From Adiantum capillus-veneris (lineage: Eukaryota > Streptophyta > Polypodiopsida > Polypodiales > Pteridaceae): a stretch of DNA of 64,000 bases. The translations under genes were made by a program, and so were the position numbers. Positions 33,950-45,012 of the stretch are shown here, one piece after another (position 1 is the stretch's first letter; the number at the start of each line of letters is the position of its first letter). The stretch lies in assembly GCA_014529385.2 (NCBI GenBank), contig CM043942.1:4676501-4740500 (forward strand). The letters are read 5' to 3'. The notes beneath the pieces are model-generated. The model saw nothing but the letters and a program-made list of their open reading frames with translations, had not been told where the DNA came from and did no database searches.

Positions 33950-34600
33950 GCGCTCTTGGATCTCCTGGATCTCTCTCTGGTGAAGTCGGGGTGCCCTACG
34001 CCCATGGGGATGTGGACGTCTGCGAGCTCGGACCTCCTCAGCCTGCTGTAGAGTCACTCCTCTCTGAGTAGTCTGGGATGGTGGTACTACTGTGCCCCTC
34101 TGGAAGAAATCTGTAAGCTGTGTCTGGCGCTCGTCTCTCACGACTGATGATGTTTGAAGGAGAGAGTCCCGGTGCTGCTGTGCCTCTATGAGGAAGCGGC
34201 CGAAAAGTCGCTGGTCTCTGGACTAAAGAATCTGGTGTAAGGTGGGCTGATCTGCAAACAAAGTCGGATATTTGCCTTTGATCCCCTCATATGCTCTACA
34301 TCTGCACACAAAATGCTCCTCACTCTCAATGTCTGCTGTGCAAAGTATGCATATCCTCTTTGCCCTGGGCACATGTGCAACTTTCCCTGCCTCAATCTCT
34401 AGCTGGTGTGATGATACTCTGAGCTGTCCAATGGCGACCCGTGCTCTTGCGGCATGTGGACATCCATGTATCTCGGTCTCTGGATGAAACCATCTGCTAG
34501 GATGGTTAGGAAGTGGTCTCTGTAGTATTGCCTCTTTGTAGGAAGAGGCTCTCTGGGTGTGATCCATGTCTCTCGGATGTATAGCTACCAAAGATCCTGT
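33950..34600 (-). pseudogene. LINE G ORF2 C-terminus: CCHC finger and PIP-box-like motif
   Basis: The finger reads CILCTADIESEEHFVCRC (CX2CX8HX4C), near 34290-34345. About 55 codons later the sequence QTQLTDFF (codons at 34103-34126) fits the PCNA-interacting consensus QxxhxxFF exactly. A basic tail ends the protein near 33950. The finger is typical of LINE ORF2 C-termini and may bind nucleic acid. The role of the PIP-like motif is an inference. Confidence 0.75.
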
Positions 34601-36595
34601 CTGAGAACTCGATTCCTCTCATGGTGTGAGAGGCGTATGTATGGGGAATCGAGATCATATTGAAAAGGGGGCAAGTCTGTGATGTCCAAGCCATGGGATG
34701 TGAACCACTCTGTGACCTGTGAGTTCCATGCTCTGGTGCCCCCCTCTTGATGTAGCTGTATCGATGCCTCGAAAGCGGTGCGTGTGAGTTTGTTTGGTGG
34801 AAGCTCTTGCATGCGCTGGATGAAGCAAACTGTCTGGAAGAGGGCGTTTACTAGCATCGGGGGTGCCGCTAGCTCTGCTATGATGATGTCGTGTGGTACT
34901 GATGGTTTGCTATGGAGCAAACGAGAGATCATAATGATCTGTGGGCGCTCTATCTGTGTCCAGAGAGATGCTGAGAGTCCTGGTGCCCATACTGCGGCAG
35001 TGTACATCATGGCAAGTGTAACTAAAGTGTCAAAAAGCCACCCCTTGGTGCAGGGCTCCTGGAAGTGGGCCTGGTGGCATCTGTGCTCTAAGGTGGCGAG
35101 TGCTGCATATCCTCGTGTAAGCCGGTCTCTGGCTGCCTAGGTCATGGAAAATCTGCCCGTGGTGCCAGTGAAAGTCACCCCCAAATATACATATAAATCA
35201 ACTACCTCAACCTGTCCACCTGCTCTACTCCGGATTGTCGTGGAGGTGTGGAAGATCATGACCTTGGTCTTGCCAAGGTTCACTGTGAGCCCTCGACGTG
35301 TGCAGAAATCATCCAAGGCGTGTAGGTGGCTCTGTAGTCCCTCCTCTGTCTCAGAAACTAGAATAATATCATCTGCATAGAGCATAATATGGATTGGTGT
35401 ACCTGCCAAGTCGGAGCCCGCCCCGCCTGCTCGTAGGATGTAATCTGCTATCTCGTCGATGTAGAGGCCAAATAGGGTCGGGGAGAGGGGGCATCCTTGC
35501 TTCACACCAATGGTGCTAGCAATGGGGTCTGATACTCCACCTGGGCACCGCACTCTACCTATGACCTGTGCATACAAAGAATGAATGGCCATATCATCTC
35601 AGATGGTATCTGTAGCTCCTGGAGACGCTAAAAGAGTCTCTCTCTAGGGATGGTGTCAAAAGCCTTGCGGAAATCCACAAAGCAGCAGTAGAGTCGTCTC
35701 TTCCGTCCTTTCGCTCCGTCGATGAGGCAGCGAAGCACGAAGATGTGATCGATGGTCGAGAAAGTGCGTCGAAACCCTGCTTGTCCTGGTGCAGCCATGA
35801 TGCCTCTGTGTATGTGCTGAGCTCTGCCTCAAGAACTGCCCCATATAGTTTGGCCAATGTGTGGCCAATCATGATAGTCCTGTAGTTCCCTAGGTCCAAG
35901 GTGTCGCCAAATTTGTGGATTGGCACAATGGTGTGCATGGTCCACTCCTCTGGTAGTCCCTCAACCAAAGCGCGGTTGAAGAGACGTGCTATCAAGGGGG
36001 AGAGGGTGTCTGCTGCACAGATGAGGTGCTCGCTCTGTAGTCTAGTGTGGTCTGTTGAGCGGCCATGCTGGAGGCGTCGAATAGCCCTCTTCACCATACT
36101 AGATGTGAAGAAAGTCGAGGTGGTAGGTTGAGGGTCGGGTGGCTCCGGGATCAGTGGCTGCCAAGGTATCTGGTATAGGCGCTCGGCGTAATCATGCCAG
36201 ATCTGAGGATCCTCCAGGGGGGTGGTAGGGCGTGGCTCTCTGAGAATCCTCAATGCGGTGGCGCAGTCTGTGCTCATGAGAAGGTGGTATAGCTCAAGCT
36301 CTTGTGCCTCTTCGAAGGCCCGCCGTTTACGGCGTGTGATGGCCTTCATCTGTCGTCGGACCTCGCTCTCAGTGTTCTCCTCCAAGGCTCGTCTAGCCCG
36401 TAGCTGCCTGTATAGATCCCTACACTCCTCGTCGTACCACCGGTTCTGGGGCATCGTCCCAGAGGGTGGAGGTCTACCAGTGTGGGTAGTATGTGGAAAG
36501 CAGCGGAGGGCTGAGGTGTGTAGAACTGCGGAAAGCTGGCTAGTGAGTGTAGAGTGGTGTATCTGGGTCGAGAGTGTAGATCCCCTTGTAGGCAT
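34585..36595 (-). pseudogene. LINE G reverse transcriptase and linker
   Basis: In order: linker ending MPQNRWYDEECRDLYRQL near 36440, RLQHGRSTDHTRLQSEHLI, WTMHTIVPIHKFGDTLDLGN and [19 protein letters not shown] near 35850, then a frameshift. GVKQGCPLSPTLFGLYIDEI lies near 35470, the catalytic MLYADDIILVSE near 35370 and LTVNLGKTKVMIFH near 35270; another interruption follows. The thumb region (PQIIMISRLLHSKPSVPHDI) is near 34900. The YADD triad is intact. It would carry out target-primed reverse transcription. Frameshifts near 35640 and 35140 inactivate it. Confidence 0.88.
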
Positions 36596-36599
36596 GTGA

Positions 36600-37510
36600 T
36601 GAGTAAACTCTGGCTAGCTCATGTGTGAAATGTATGTTGGTGTGTGGTGTGAGTGTAGGTGGTGTGTGTGAGATGGGTGAGCCAGTGAAAGAGAGGGCAA
36701 GATATGCATGGTCAGCCCCAATAGGTAGTGGTGGGATGGTGAAGGATGTGAGCAGGTGAGCTGCCTCTCTGAAGCCGATGATGTAGTCCACTGTATTGCC
36801 GCCGCTGGGTATTGATGGTGGTATGCAAGTCAGGCCTCCAGATGATGGCCATTGCGCCATCCCGTTGTAGATAATGAGACGGTGCTGTGATCCCAAGCGA
36901 AGTAGATGTCGCCCGTACGGTGTCGGTGTGGTGGTGTCTCTGGAAAACCTCTCTGCCTCTGTGTTCTCCATGGTGGAGAGTAGCTCTGGGTCGTCAAAGT
37001 CGTAGATGTCACACTGTCTACTCTATGTTTTGGCGTCCATGATCTCCTCCCTGAGACATGCATATGGTGAAAGTGTATCATCCTCCTCCTCTCCGCCCTG
37101 TGTATGAGCCTCATCTGTCTCTCCTCCGCCTGTCTGTGCAAATCTAGAACCACAGGGTGCGAAGTAGCAAATGGCAATGTAGAGAATGTGTTCATCAGAG
37201 AGCTCAATCCGCACCCACATGTAGCGTGCTCCTGGGTCACGGGCTACTATCCGTATCCTGCTATGGAGTGAGCGTCGGTAGAGGACTGCTACTCCGCCAG
37301 ATCCTCTAGTGGTGTTGTGTCGTGTGCACTTCCTGTGTGTGGATTCCCACTGATAATCCTATACTCGGGGTAGACCTCTCTCTGAGCTCTCATGTGTCTC
37401 TGTGAGTAGAATGATGTCTCTGTCATGCATCACCTCCTCCAATCTCCCTGGGTGTGTCCACAGAGAGCCGTTGCAATTCCAAACTGCCATGTGTGCCGCG
37501 AGTCCCTATG
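36600..37510 (-). pseudogene. LINE G endonuclease (APE-like), damaged
   Basis: Start WNCNGSLWTHPGRLEEVMH and ILLTETHESS near 37500-37390, then RYMWVRIELSDEHILYIAICYF at 37220-37150 (cited as LSDEHILYIAICYF). YGRHLLRLGSQHRLIIYNGM is near 36900, NTVDYIIGF near 36795 and the ADHAYLALSF catalytic-His block near 36700. The GDFN metal-binding block expected near 37030 is reduced to IMDAKT, so this copy lacks a core catalytic motif. Confidence 0.8.
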
Positions 37511-37519
37511 CTACGGCCT

Positions 37520-38380
37520 TGCCATCGATGATGACCCGGCCGTCGCGATAGGAGGCTCATTTTCCTTCATTGCGTGCTTGTTGGATCCGGGGCATGCATG
37601 CTCTTCTATGCTCCACTTTCATTTTTGTGAGGTCGTCATCTAGGTAGATGGGGGGCCCCGTGAGACCTCGTAGGATTACCCTCTTTCGGATGAAAAGGGT
37701 GCGTGCTGCTTCCGATGGGAATTGGAGTATAAGAGGCCTCTTCTTGGTGAGGTCTTTGCCAGCTCGCCAAGCTTTGGTGAAGGGGGTTGGGTCTTCTACT
37801 TTGTAACCAAGTGTGTTGCATAAGGTTTTACCATCTTTCTCGGGGGTGGATTCCTTCCCTTCGTCAATGCCGGTGACTCATATATTGAGGTGACGGGCAT
37901 TCCGCATCTTCTCCTCTTCAAGGGTGGTGTGTACAAGGAGAGCTTCTTCCTTGTGGGCGTCCTCTGTCGCTTCTTTCTTGAGGTTCTTCTTGACCACCTC
38001 TACCCATCCGTCCTTTGTGGCTTCGAGCTTGTCTTCCAGGCTCTGGGTAAGGGCTTGAGTGAGTTCTTCTTTGATGGCCTCCTTTGTGTCCTTGTTGATT
38101 TCCCCTTCCTCGGGGGTAAGGGATGCGATTGAGGCCTTGAGGATGGCCATTTGCTCATGCATCTCTTCCTTCTCTTTCTTCCATCCCTCAAGCTCCTTTT
38201 CGTCTTCCTTCTCCCTTGCCCATTCTTCTTTCTATTTGTTCAAGACTTCTACTTCTTTCTCAAGTTTGGAGAGGCGGTTGATGGCGGAGTCGGTCAATTT
38301 CTTGTTTTCTTTGATCGTGGCGTGTAGCTTGTCCTCCATCTTGGCCATTTCATCCTTTGTGGCCCCTTTTGCCAGAGCCG
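37520..38380 (-). pseudogene. LINE G ORF1 protein
   Basis: Starts near 38370 with MAKMEDKLHATIKENKKLTD. A coiled coil is visible (INRLSKLEKEVEVL, MHEQMAILKASIASL), then a Lys/Glu-rich region. An RRM-like C-terminus follows in a shifted frame near 37810-37560: AWRAGKDLTKKRPLILQFPS, IYLDDDLTKMKVEHRRACMP and RIQQARNEGK, then YRDGRVIIDG. Same overall plan as ORF1 of LINEs I and H. A stop near 38235 and a frameshift near 37880 break it. Confidence 0.75.
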
Positions 38381-38649
38381 TTCAATGGGTGAGGTCCCTT
38401 TGTATTGAAGGTTGAAAAAGGGTGAGCCGTGGGAACAGGCGGGTATGCTGGGTGGGGGGTTAATTGCTGGCGGATTTGTTTGTGGGCAGGTCTGACGGGT
38501 TCAGGTGGGCAGACGGGAGAAGAACCTGACGGGCAGGGGCAGTGGGAATGCGCGCAGGCAGGCCCAAAAACGAAAGCTAAAAAAATGCTGCGCGCGAGAC
38601 AGGCTGCGTGCAGGTAGCTGGGCGCGCAGCCGGGCATGGCGAGGGCGCA

Positions 38650-38651
<2 letters not shown>

Positions 38652-38724
<73 letters not shown>
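38652..38724. repeat. (GA)n tract, 3' tail of LINE H
   Basis: About 73 bp of GA repeat, joined directly to the GC-rich 5' end of LINE G on one side (GGGCGCAGCAGAGAG) and to the LINE H 3' UTR (ATGAAATGAAATGAAATG) on the other. Confidence 0.9.
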
Positions 38725-38727
<3 letters not shown>

Positions 38728-41491
38728 AATGAAATGAAATGTTATATTAAACTTCTTCAAAAGGCCAAAATGACCTATGAGACCAAACTGATACAATCTT
38801 GGTGGATCTAATAGAATATCTGGGTACAAATTTTTTTTGAAGTAAAGTGAAAAACTAAAATTTTAATTGCTAGATGTGAACTTAGCAGCTAGCTGGAACT
38901 GTGTAGGATATGAGTAGGGGGATGAAAGTAGTGACTAGGGGCTATTACAACACAATGTGGGTGTGCATGTGGGAATATAATGGGTGAGAGTTGATACAAA
39001 GGCTGATACAAAATGAGTAGGGTGTACAATCCTCAAAAGAGCTAAATCACAAGAGATCCATCATCGAATGTTGGCGGATCTCATGAATCTCCTCCATGGT
39101 CAGTAATTTGACCAGGCGTCGTGCATGTCGAGCCAAAGTGATTTGAATCCTGTGATGCAGCCTCCATCGATGCTGCGTAGTTCTCCGCAGTCGTGGGCGC
39201 CTGGATCTTCCTAGCTCGGTCGCTTGATCGATCAACATGCCTTTGGTGCGAGGAGAACGTGGTAGCTGCTCCTCCGGCTGCCAGTGTCTGCTCTAAAGAA
39301 GACTGTGATCCGTCTCTGGGACTGGCTAGCCTCTCCTCTCATCAGGCTCTCTCTGTGTCTGTGCAGCTTGAGCAAAAACGGATCCAGACATCTCTGGTCC
39401 TCATACCCGATGGCACTAGAGAGTGGTTCAAATTCCTCTTTGAACAGGCAGTGAAAGCGGCCTCATATCTCATAGTAAACTGGGCAGTGGTATGTGTAGT
39501 GCAACTTTGCCTCAGGCTCCATGTGACATGGGGGACATGTCTTGGCCTCTGCTGGTACTCCGTTGTATCTACCAGTCTCAAGGGGAAGCTGATGTGAAGA
39601 TGTGTGTATCTGTCCAATAGCACATCGTATCCCATGAGATAGGTGTCATGTATCTGGGCCTCGTCACAAAACCATCCTCCGTAAGCTGGAGAAGATGCTC
39701 TCTATAGGAAGCCATCTTCGTGACCAACTCTTGTGCCGGCTGTATCCAAGTCCTCCTAGTATCTAGTTGAGTCAGGTCCTTGCGGATGAGCCTGGTGATC
39801 TCAGAGTGTGTAAGAGTCAAAGAGGGCGCATCCAATGAGTACTAGAAGGGGGACAATCTGTCCATGCTGAACCCATGTACATGAAACCATGATGTCATCT
39901 GTGCATACCAGCATGTTGTATCTCCCTGCATAGCTAACTGTCGAGAGGACTCAAATGCTAGGTGGGCATATCTGTCTCTGTGGAGGTCCCACAAGCGGTG
40001 TATAAATGAGACTGATCTGGTAAGAGCCTCAACCACTAGTGGGGGGGCAACTAGCTCTGTTCGAATAATGTCATGTGGTACTGAAGCCTTGGCTCTAATA
40101 AGCCGTGAGATCATAGAGGCTAGAGGCTTCTCCATGTCTCCCTATCCATCAGTGCAACCCGACCTCCCGTGATGATCCAATGAAGGTCCCCATATCTGAA
40201 CTCCGTAGAGCAATGCGGAAGTCACGAGAGTGTCAAAAAGCCAAAGCTTCGTCCAAGGCTCCTGAAACTGAATCTGCGAACACATTCTCTCCAATCGACC
40301 CAATGCTGCATGTGCTTTGGTTAGTCTAGTGCCTGCTGCTCTCCTCAATGAAAATGCTGGTCCACTAAAGACCACCCCAAGGTAGGTGTAAGCTTCTCTG
40401 TACTCCATTCTCATGGCCGTATGTGAATGCGGGTGCTGATCTCCTGGTCCACCGTGGGGTGGTGTTAAACACCATAGCCTTGGTTTTACCAAGGTTGACA
40501 GACAAATCACTATCGTGGGAAAACCTATGCAAAGCATCCAATTGACGTTGCATCCCCTTCGGAGAGTCGAAGATCAACACAATATCATCAGCATATAACA
40601 ATAGTGAAATCCATGTCCCTGCCAACTGTGCACCTCTATCACCCTCTACTCAAAAACCTCATCCACATACATACCAAATAGAGTAGGAGAGAGCGGGCAG
40701 CCCTGCTTTACTCCAATAGTGGAGTGAACTAATGTAGATAACCCCTCTAGAGTGCATACATGCCCCACTATTGACTTGTATAATGCCATAATCCCCAAAT
40801 CATCTGTGTGGGTGCTCCCATCTCCTGTAGTCTGTGCATCAATCTAGCTCTGGGCACTCTATCAAATCCTTTCCAAAAGTCCACAAAGCTACAATAGAAT
40901 CGTCTGCCATGTGATCTGTCCTCCTCAATAATGAGTGTCAGACTGTGGTAAAGAGTAGAAAAAACTCTCCTAAACCCTACTTGCCCGGCTGCGCGTATAC
41001 CCTCCCTCTCTGCCCATCTACTCAGCTGGTGCTCAAGAATGGATGCGTACAACTGTGCCAATGTGTGTCCAATCACGATAGTGCGATAATTCCCAAGCTC
41101 CATAGAGTCTCCTGACTTGAAGATAGGTACAATAGTAGATAAACTCCAAGTAAACCCTCACACATGGCATGGTTGAACATCACTGCTAGAAGCTTTGCGA
41201 GCAGATTCCTGGCATGTGGAAAATGCTCAACCACTAAGCCATCATGATCATATACTCTCCTAGTCCTCATCCTATCAATGGCTGCCTTCACCATCTCAGT
41301 GCTGAAAAAAGCACGTGTGTGGGTGTGGCTCGGGGAGGTCGGAAAGAGGCGGCTGTCCAGGAAATGTGTATAGAGACGACGCATACTGGCCCCAGGTCTC
41401 TGTAGAAATAATGGTAGGAGGGGGGGAGTGCTCATGAAAGAGTCGCCATGCCGCACCTGAGTCCTGACTCAAGAACAACTGATATAGATCC
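38725..41491 (-). mobile_element. LINE H, 3' portion (3' UTR, C-terminus, RT)
   Basis: 3' UTR 38725-39045, ORF2 C-terminus about 39047-39640 and RT and linker about 40140-41491, all on the minus strand with frameshifts. RT blocks include NYRTIVIGHTLAQLYASIL near 41080, CSFVDFWKGFDRVPRARLM near 40870, LLYADDIVLIFDSP near 40600 and LSVNLGKTKAMVFN near 40500. The finger region is degenerate, and the PIP-like motif reads QRRITVFF (39295-39318), with V for D. At 41491 the LINE is cut by Gypsy A and continues at 51989. Confidence 0.85.
41487..41491. repeat. target duplication of Gypsy A, left copy
   Basis: GATCC directly before the LTR start. The matching copy GATCT is at 51989-51993, one substitution apart. 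The uninterrupted site is seen in LINE La as GATCCTGCTCTAGTCGAG near 56477. Confidence 0.8.
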
Positions 41492-41516
41492 TGCCACAAA
41501 CTTATGATGTGGCATG

Positions 41517-41521
41517 CTATA
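41517..41521. repeat. target duplication of Gypsy B, left copy
   Basis: CTATA directly before TGAAACTGG. The right copy CTATA at 46560-46564 directly follows the LTR end TAACA. The undisturbed site is seen in the 3' LTR of A as ATGCTATAGGGTG. Confidence 0.92.
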
Positions 41522-43074
41522 TGAAACTGGCCCGTAGGGCGTAGACGTAGGCTTTCACCCGAAACTTTGCTTTAGACTTTAGGACACAGAGAAACTTTGC
41601 AAAAGAAAACCTGTAACGGGAATTGATACTTCAAACACACACGGCTTGGAAGCTAGAGCGCTACCAAGCAGACGCAGACACCTGTTGGCCCCAAAGGTTG
41701 GGGCCCCTTTCGGTATTTTTTTGTTGTATTCAAAGAGGGAATAAAACCTGTGATTTCGTACGAGCTGTCCTGCATAATCTGGGCTGAAGATGACCTATTC
41801 TGGCCCGATTTCGGCAGCATAATTGTGCTAGGACGCTTCACAGACAGTATCCCCACGCAGCAGATGACTATTCCGTCGCATACGGACACTTCACAAAACC
41901 TGGCGAGCATCTGCAGCATGCTGAATTCTCTGTTTTCTTCCTTGAAAATGCGCCAAATCACCTATACATCGGTCTCCTTGCGTCCCCGGACCTCCTGGGG
42001 GTATTAGGGACCGTTTAGGGCCGAAACCCTAAACCTGCAAAATACACAGCAGGCTGTATTTCCCTGTTTTGGGCTCCGTTTGGCGAGCCGGTCGCATCCG
42101 TAGCAAGTCCTCGAGCTCGTGCACCTGTACAGCTACTTGCCCTTTGAATCAGACGAGATTTCTCGCGTGAAATCTCTCTGAATTCACCTGTACCTGCGGG
42201 GGATTAGCAACTAGCTAATCCAATACCTGTGCAAGAGGCCCTTGCCTCGGCAGTCGCGCATGAACCCACACAACTGTACATAGGTCAAATGAAAAGCCCT
42301 CTTGTGGGGCATCACATAGCTGCACGGAGGGGGGAGAGAGAGCAGTGAATGTTGTGCAAGGCTTCAGTTCTTGCACTTCACTGTACATAGAGGGTAGGCA
42401 AGCACATAGTAGCTTTGGTACCTGCAACAATCCACCATACGGATGAAAATGCAGTCCATGTTTTGTTTTAATGCTTCTCTCTCTCTCTTAAGTTGGAAAA
42501 TGCTTAAAAATGTGTCCAGTGGCTCTCATGCATTAATTCCCCGCTTTGGATCTTCTGGTGTAAAAATATCTCAACCGGTTGCTCGGTTGACTTAGCGGTA
42601 GAGTAATGAAATGTTTCTCTCGTCATTCTGGAGCTAACGACGCAAACAGATTTCGTGGCCAAAAATAGCAGTTCCCTAAATTTTAGGAGATACTTCCATT
42701 GGACTCTCACTGGTCATTTGACCATCTTTCACCACTTGGACCACGTCCAAAAATGCAATGTAGCCCAGTTCTTGGGTGATTTTCTCTTGGTGACTCCACC
42801 TTGTCACTATACCTCTATGGAGTTGATTTCCTAGTATCCACCAACTTGCTAAGTGCGACGGGGGGACCTACATGATCTTGAACTGAGCCTACATCCTTTT
42901 ACTATATGAGTTCCAGTGCTGACCAACTTCCCGTCTGCGGGTGAATCTACCGTTAACATTTGCCATACAATATCCGATCATTTGCAACTTCAAAAAGAGG
43001 GTCTCAAAAATTAAACAAAAATCATTGAAAAGAAATCAATAACTAAGGTTACCAGTTGCCACGTCCTCGTGACA
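41522..43074 (-). repeat. Gypsy B 3' LTR
   Basis: TGAAACTGG to CTCGTGACA on the plus strand. Pairs with 45013-46559, with scattered substitutions and small indels. It contains no protein-coding frame of interest. Confidence 0.9.
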
Positions 43075-43398
43075 TACCCCCCTCTTGAAATCGCAAACAT
43101 CCTCGGTTGCATACCATAAATACATGCCACTGATGATCTTGTGTTGTTAGCACTCTTTTATTATCTCATGTATCCGCAAGAAAGGTCGTAACACATAGAT
43201 ACAAATGACTTAATGAGACCTTTGTACTTTTGTCATTTCCATCTATTACACTGAATTCATATGTACATTTGATGTGCTAGCTCTATCATTACCCCTCCTT
43301 TGCACACGTTAGGTTGGGGCATACGTAGGATGTAACCCAAAGGCTTCAAGGTAAAGCTGCAATACATTTGGTGACTCTGACAGTTCATGCTTTTCCAT

Positions 43399-43890
43399 CT
43401 ACTTTGCATCCATAGGTAGATAGTTCTTGAACTTCACCAAGTAGCATCTTGCAACCTGTCCTTTAGCTTTTCTGTCCTTATATGCCAAAACTTGCTTAGG
43501 TACTAGGATCTCATCAAGTTCCTCAACTTCTGACTGATCTTTATTTGGCATATCTTTTGGCACATCATCCACGAAAGGTCTTAGAAGACTCACGCGAAAC
43601 GCATTATGAATCTTTCACGCCTCAGGCAATTTCAGCCTGTAAGCCATATCGCTGATCTTATCAAGCACTTGAAAAATTACTGAGAGTAACGCTTTACAAA
43701 ACCTCCGATTATATTCCAACAAGCTCTTACAAGTAGCCGAAGTAAGTTGGTGCCAATCTGTCATGATGTCGGCTTCAAATTCATTTGACAGCCAAGCAGA
43801 TGCAAACACGTGCTTGAAGTAGACCCATGTGGCCGGTGCCTGTCCTTGTATTAACAATGTTGTCCACCATGTAAGCGCATTGTCTTTCAA
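43399..43890 (-). pseudogene. Gypsy B gag capsid part joined to integrase C-terminus and chromodomain
   Basis: Starts with a capsid block (NALTWWTTLLIQGQAPATW, FEADIMTDWHQLT, LLEYNRRFCKALL). After this it switches without a break in frame to the integrase GPY/F module (FQVLDKISDMAYRLKLPEA). One in-frame stop follows (TGA where the family has Trp), then KIHNAFRVSLLRPF and a chromodomain (EILVPKQVLAYKDRKAKGQV, YLVKFKNYLPMDAKW). The pieces before and after the stop are in the same frame. A deletion of several kb has thus fused gag to the chromodomain-bearing tail. Confidence 0.85.
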
Positions 43891-44694
43891 GAAAGTGGCA
43901 GCTTTCCTGACCTTAGAGCCTCTGTAAAATTCCCTCTTGCATAAGCTGTATTGAATTGCTGGAGGAAAGTAAGAGCCTTTGTCTTATCCTCAAAGCCGCT
44001 GAAAGTGCTAAACTTTACAGCTGCACCACCTTCTTTGTAAGCTTTTGGCTTTTCCAGTGTCCCTAAATTGTCATAAGGAATTGTTTGCAACATGGACACT
44101 ATAGTAGGGATCATCGGTGCGTCTAGGCCATTGATATTTTGCATCAGAGGTGCCATATTTGGCTGCTGTCCAGAAAAATCAGCCAAGCCAAAATGACCCT
44201 GTGGCACCCCAAACTGGCCCTGGTTACTCTGAAAGCCTTGTTGCATGCCGATGCTACCATACATGGGGTTTGGCATGCATACCCCCAAACACTGTTCTTG
44301 GCATGTACAGTTGGCTTCCAGGCGCATAACTAGCCATACTCTGGAACACACATCCACCCCCGAAATACCTAGGATGTACCGTGGGTGGTGGAAAAACTTG
44401 ATGCATTGCTTGGTAACGAGTTCCCTGTCCATTTAAGACAGCATGCGGGCTCTGAAAGGTGGCGGGTTGAACTGGCATAGCCTGTGGAATTGGCGTCCTA
44501 GCCACCTGTTCATGGACGGAAGGAACCTGTTTTGGAGCCCCTGACTCTGCAACATGCGAGTGCTCCCTATCCTGGTGAGACGCATGAAGTACTTTGGCTT
44601 GAGCCTCAACAGGCTCAATGGGCTGTGTGAGTTGCCTTGACTGCTGTGGCACTGGTGGTGCTTGCAAAAACTCCATAAACCTTGGGTTCTGCAT
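43887..44694 (-). pseudogene. Gypsy B gag N-terminal region
   Basis: Two frames (44254-44694 and 43887-44432) joined by a frameshift near 44270. The first is Pro/Gln/His-rich (FMEFLQAPPVPQQSRQL). The second carries GMQQGFQSNQGQFGVPQGHF, then FSTFSGFEDKTKALTFLQQF, the start of the capsid fold. A further frameshift near 43890 leads into the WWTTLL block. This is the capsid-like part of gag. Met1 at 44694 is preceded by more coding-like sequence up to about 44880. Confidence 0.75.
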
Positions 44695-44993
44695 CAGTCA
44701 AAAAAACACGTTCACAGCGGCAACTAACTGAGTCCTGAACGCATCATCTTCAAGTTGCCCAATCATAAAACCTTGTATTGGAGGGGCATTCACATCAACA
44801 AGAGGTATAGACAGGGGTAGCCGTGAACTCTCGCCAACCTCGAACACCATAGGAATTTCCTGCTTGTCCTGCGGAGGGGAACCCTATTCCATAATGCCCT
44901 TCCCTTTGTCAACCATAGTGTAATCCCGCGCTCCTCTACTCTGTGTCTTTACCCAAAACAACCGAGGCTCACTTCTTGAGGAAAAAGTGATTT

Positions 44994-45012
44994 AATCCCG
45001 GTGACAGAACCA
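44994..45012 (-). other. primer-binding site of Gypsy B, unusual tRNA
   Basis: Directly adjoining the 5' LTR, the minus strand reads TGGTTCTGTCACCGGGATT. Its complement has the layout of a tRNA 3' end (T-loop end AAT, T-stem CCCGG, seven acceptor bases TGACAGA, discriminator A, CCA). It differs from the initiator-Met site used by the other elements here. I do not know which tRNA it matches. Confidence 0.7.

Noticed and set aside
42570-42680. tRNA-like stretch in the Gypsy B LTR (GACTTAGCGGTAGAGTAATG)
   Set aside because: Resembles a D-arm but lacks a matching T-arm and acceptor. It occurs in both LTR copies as ordinary LTR sequence.
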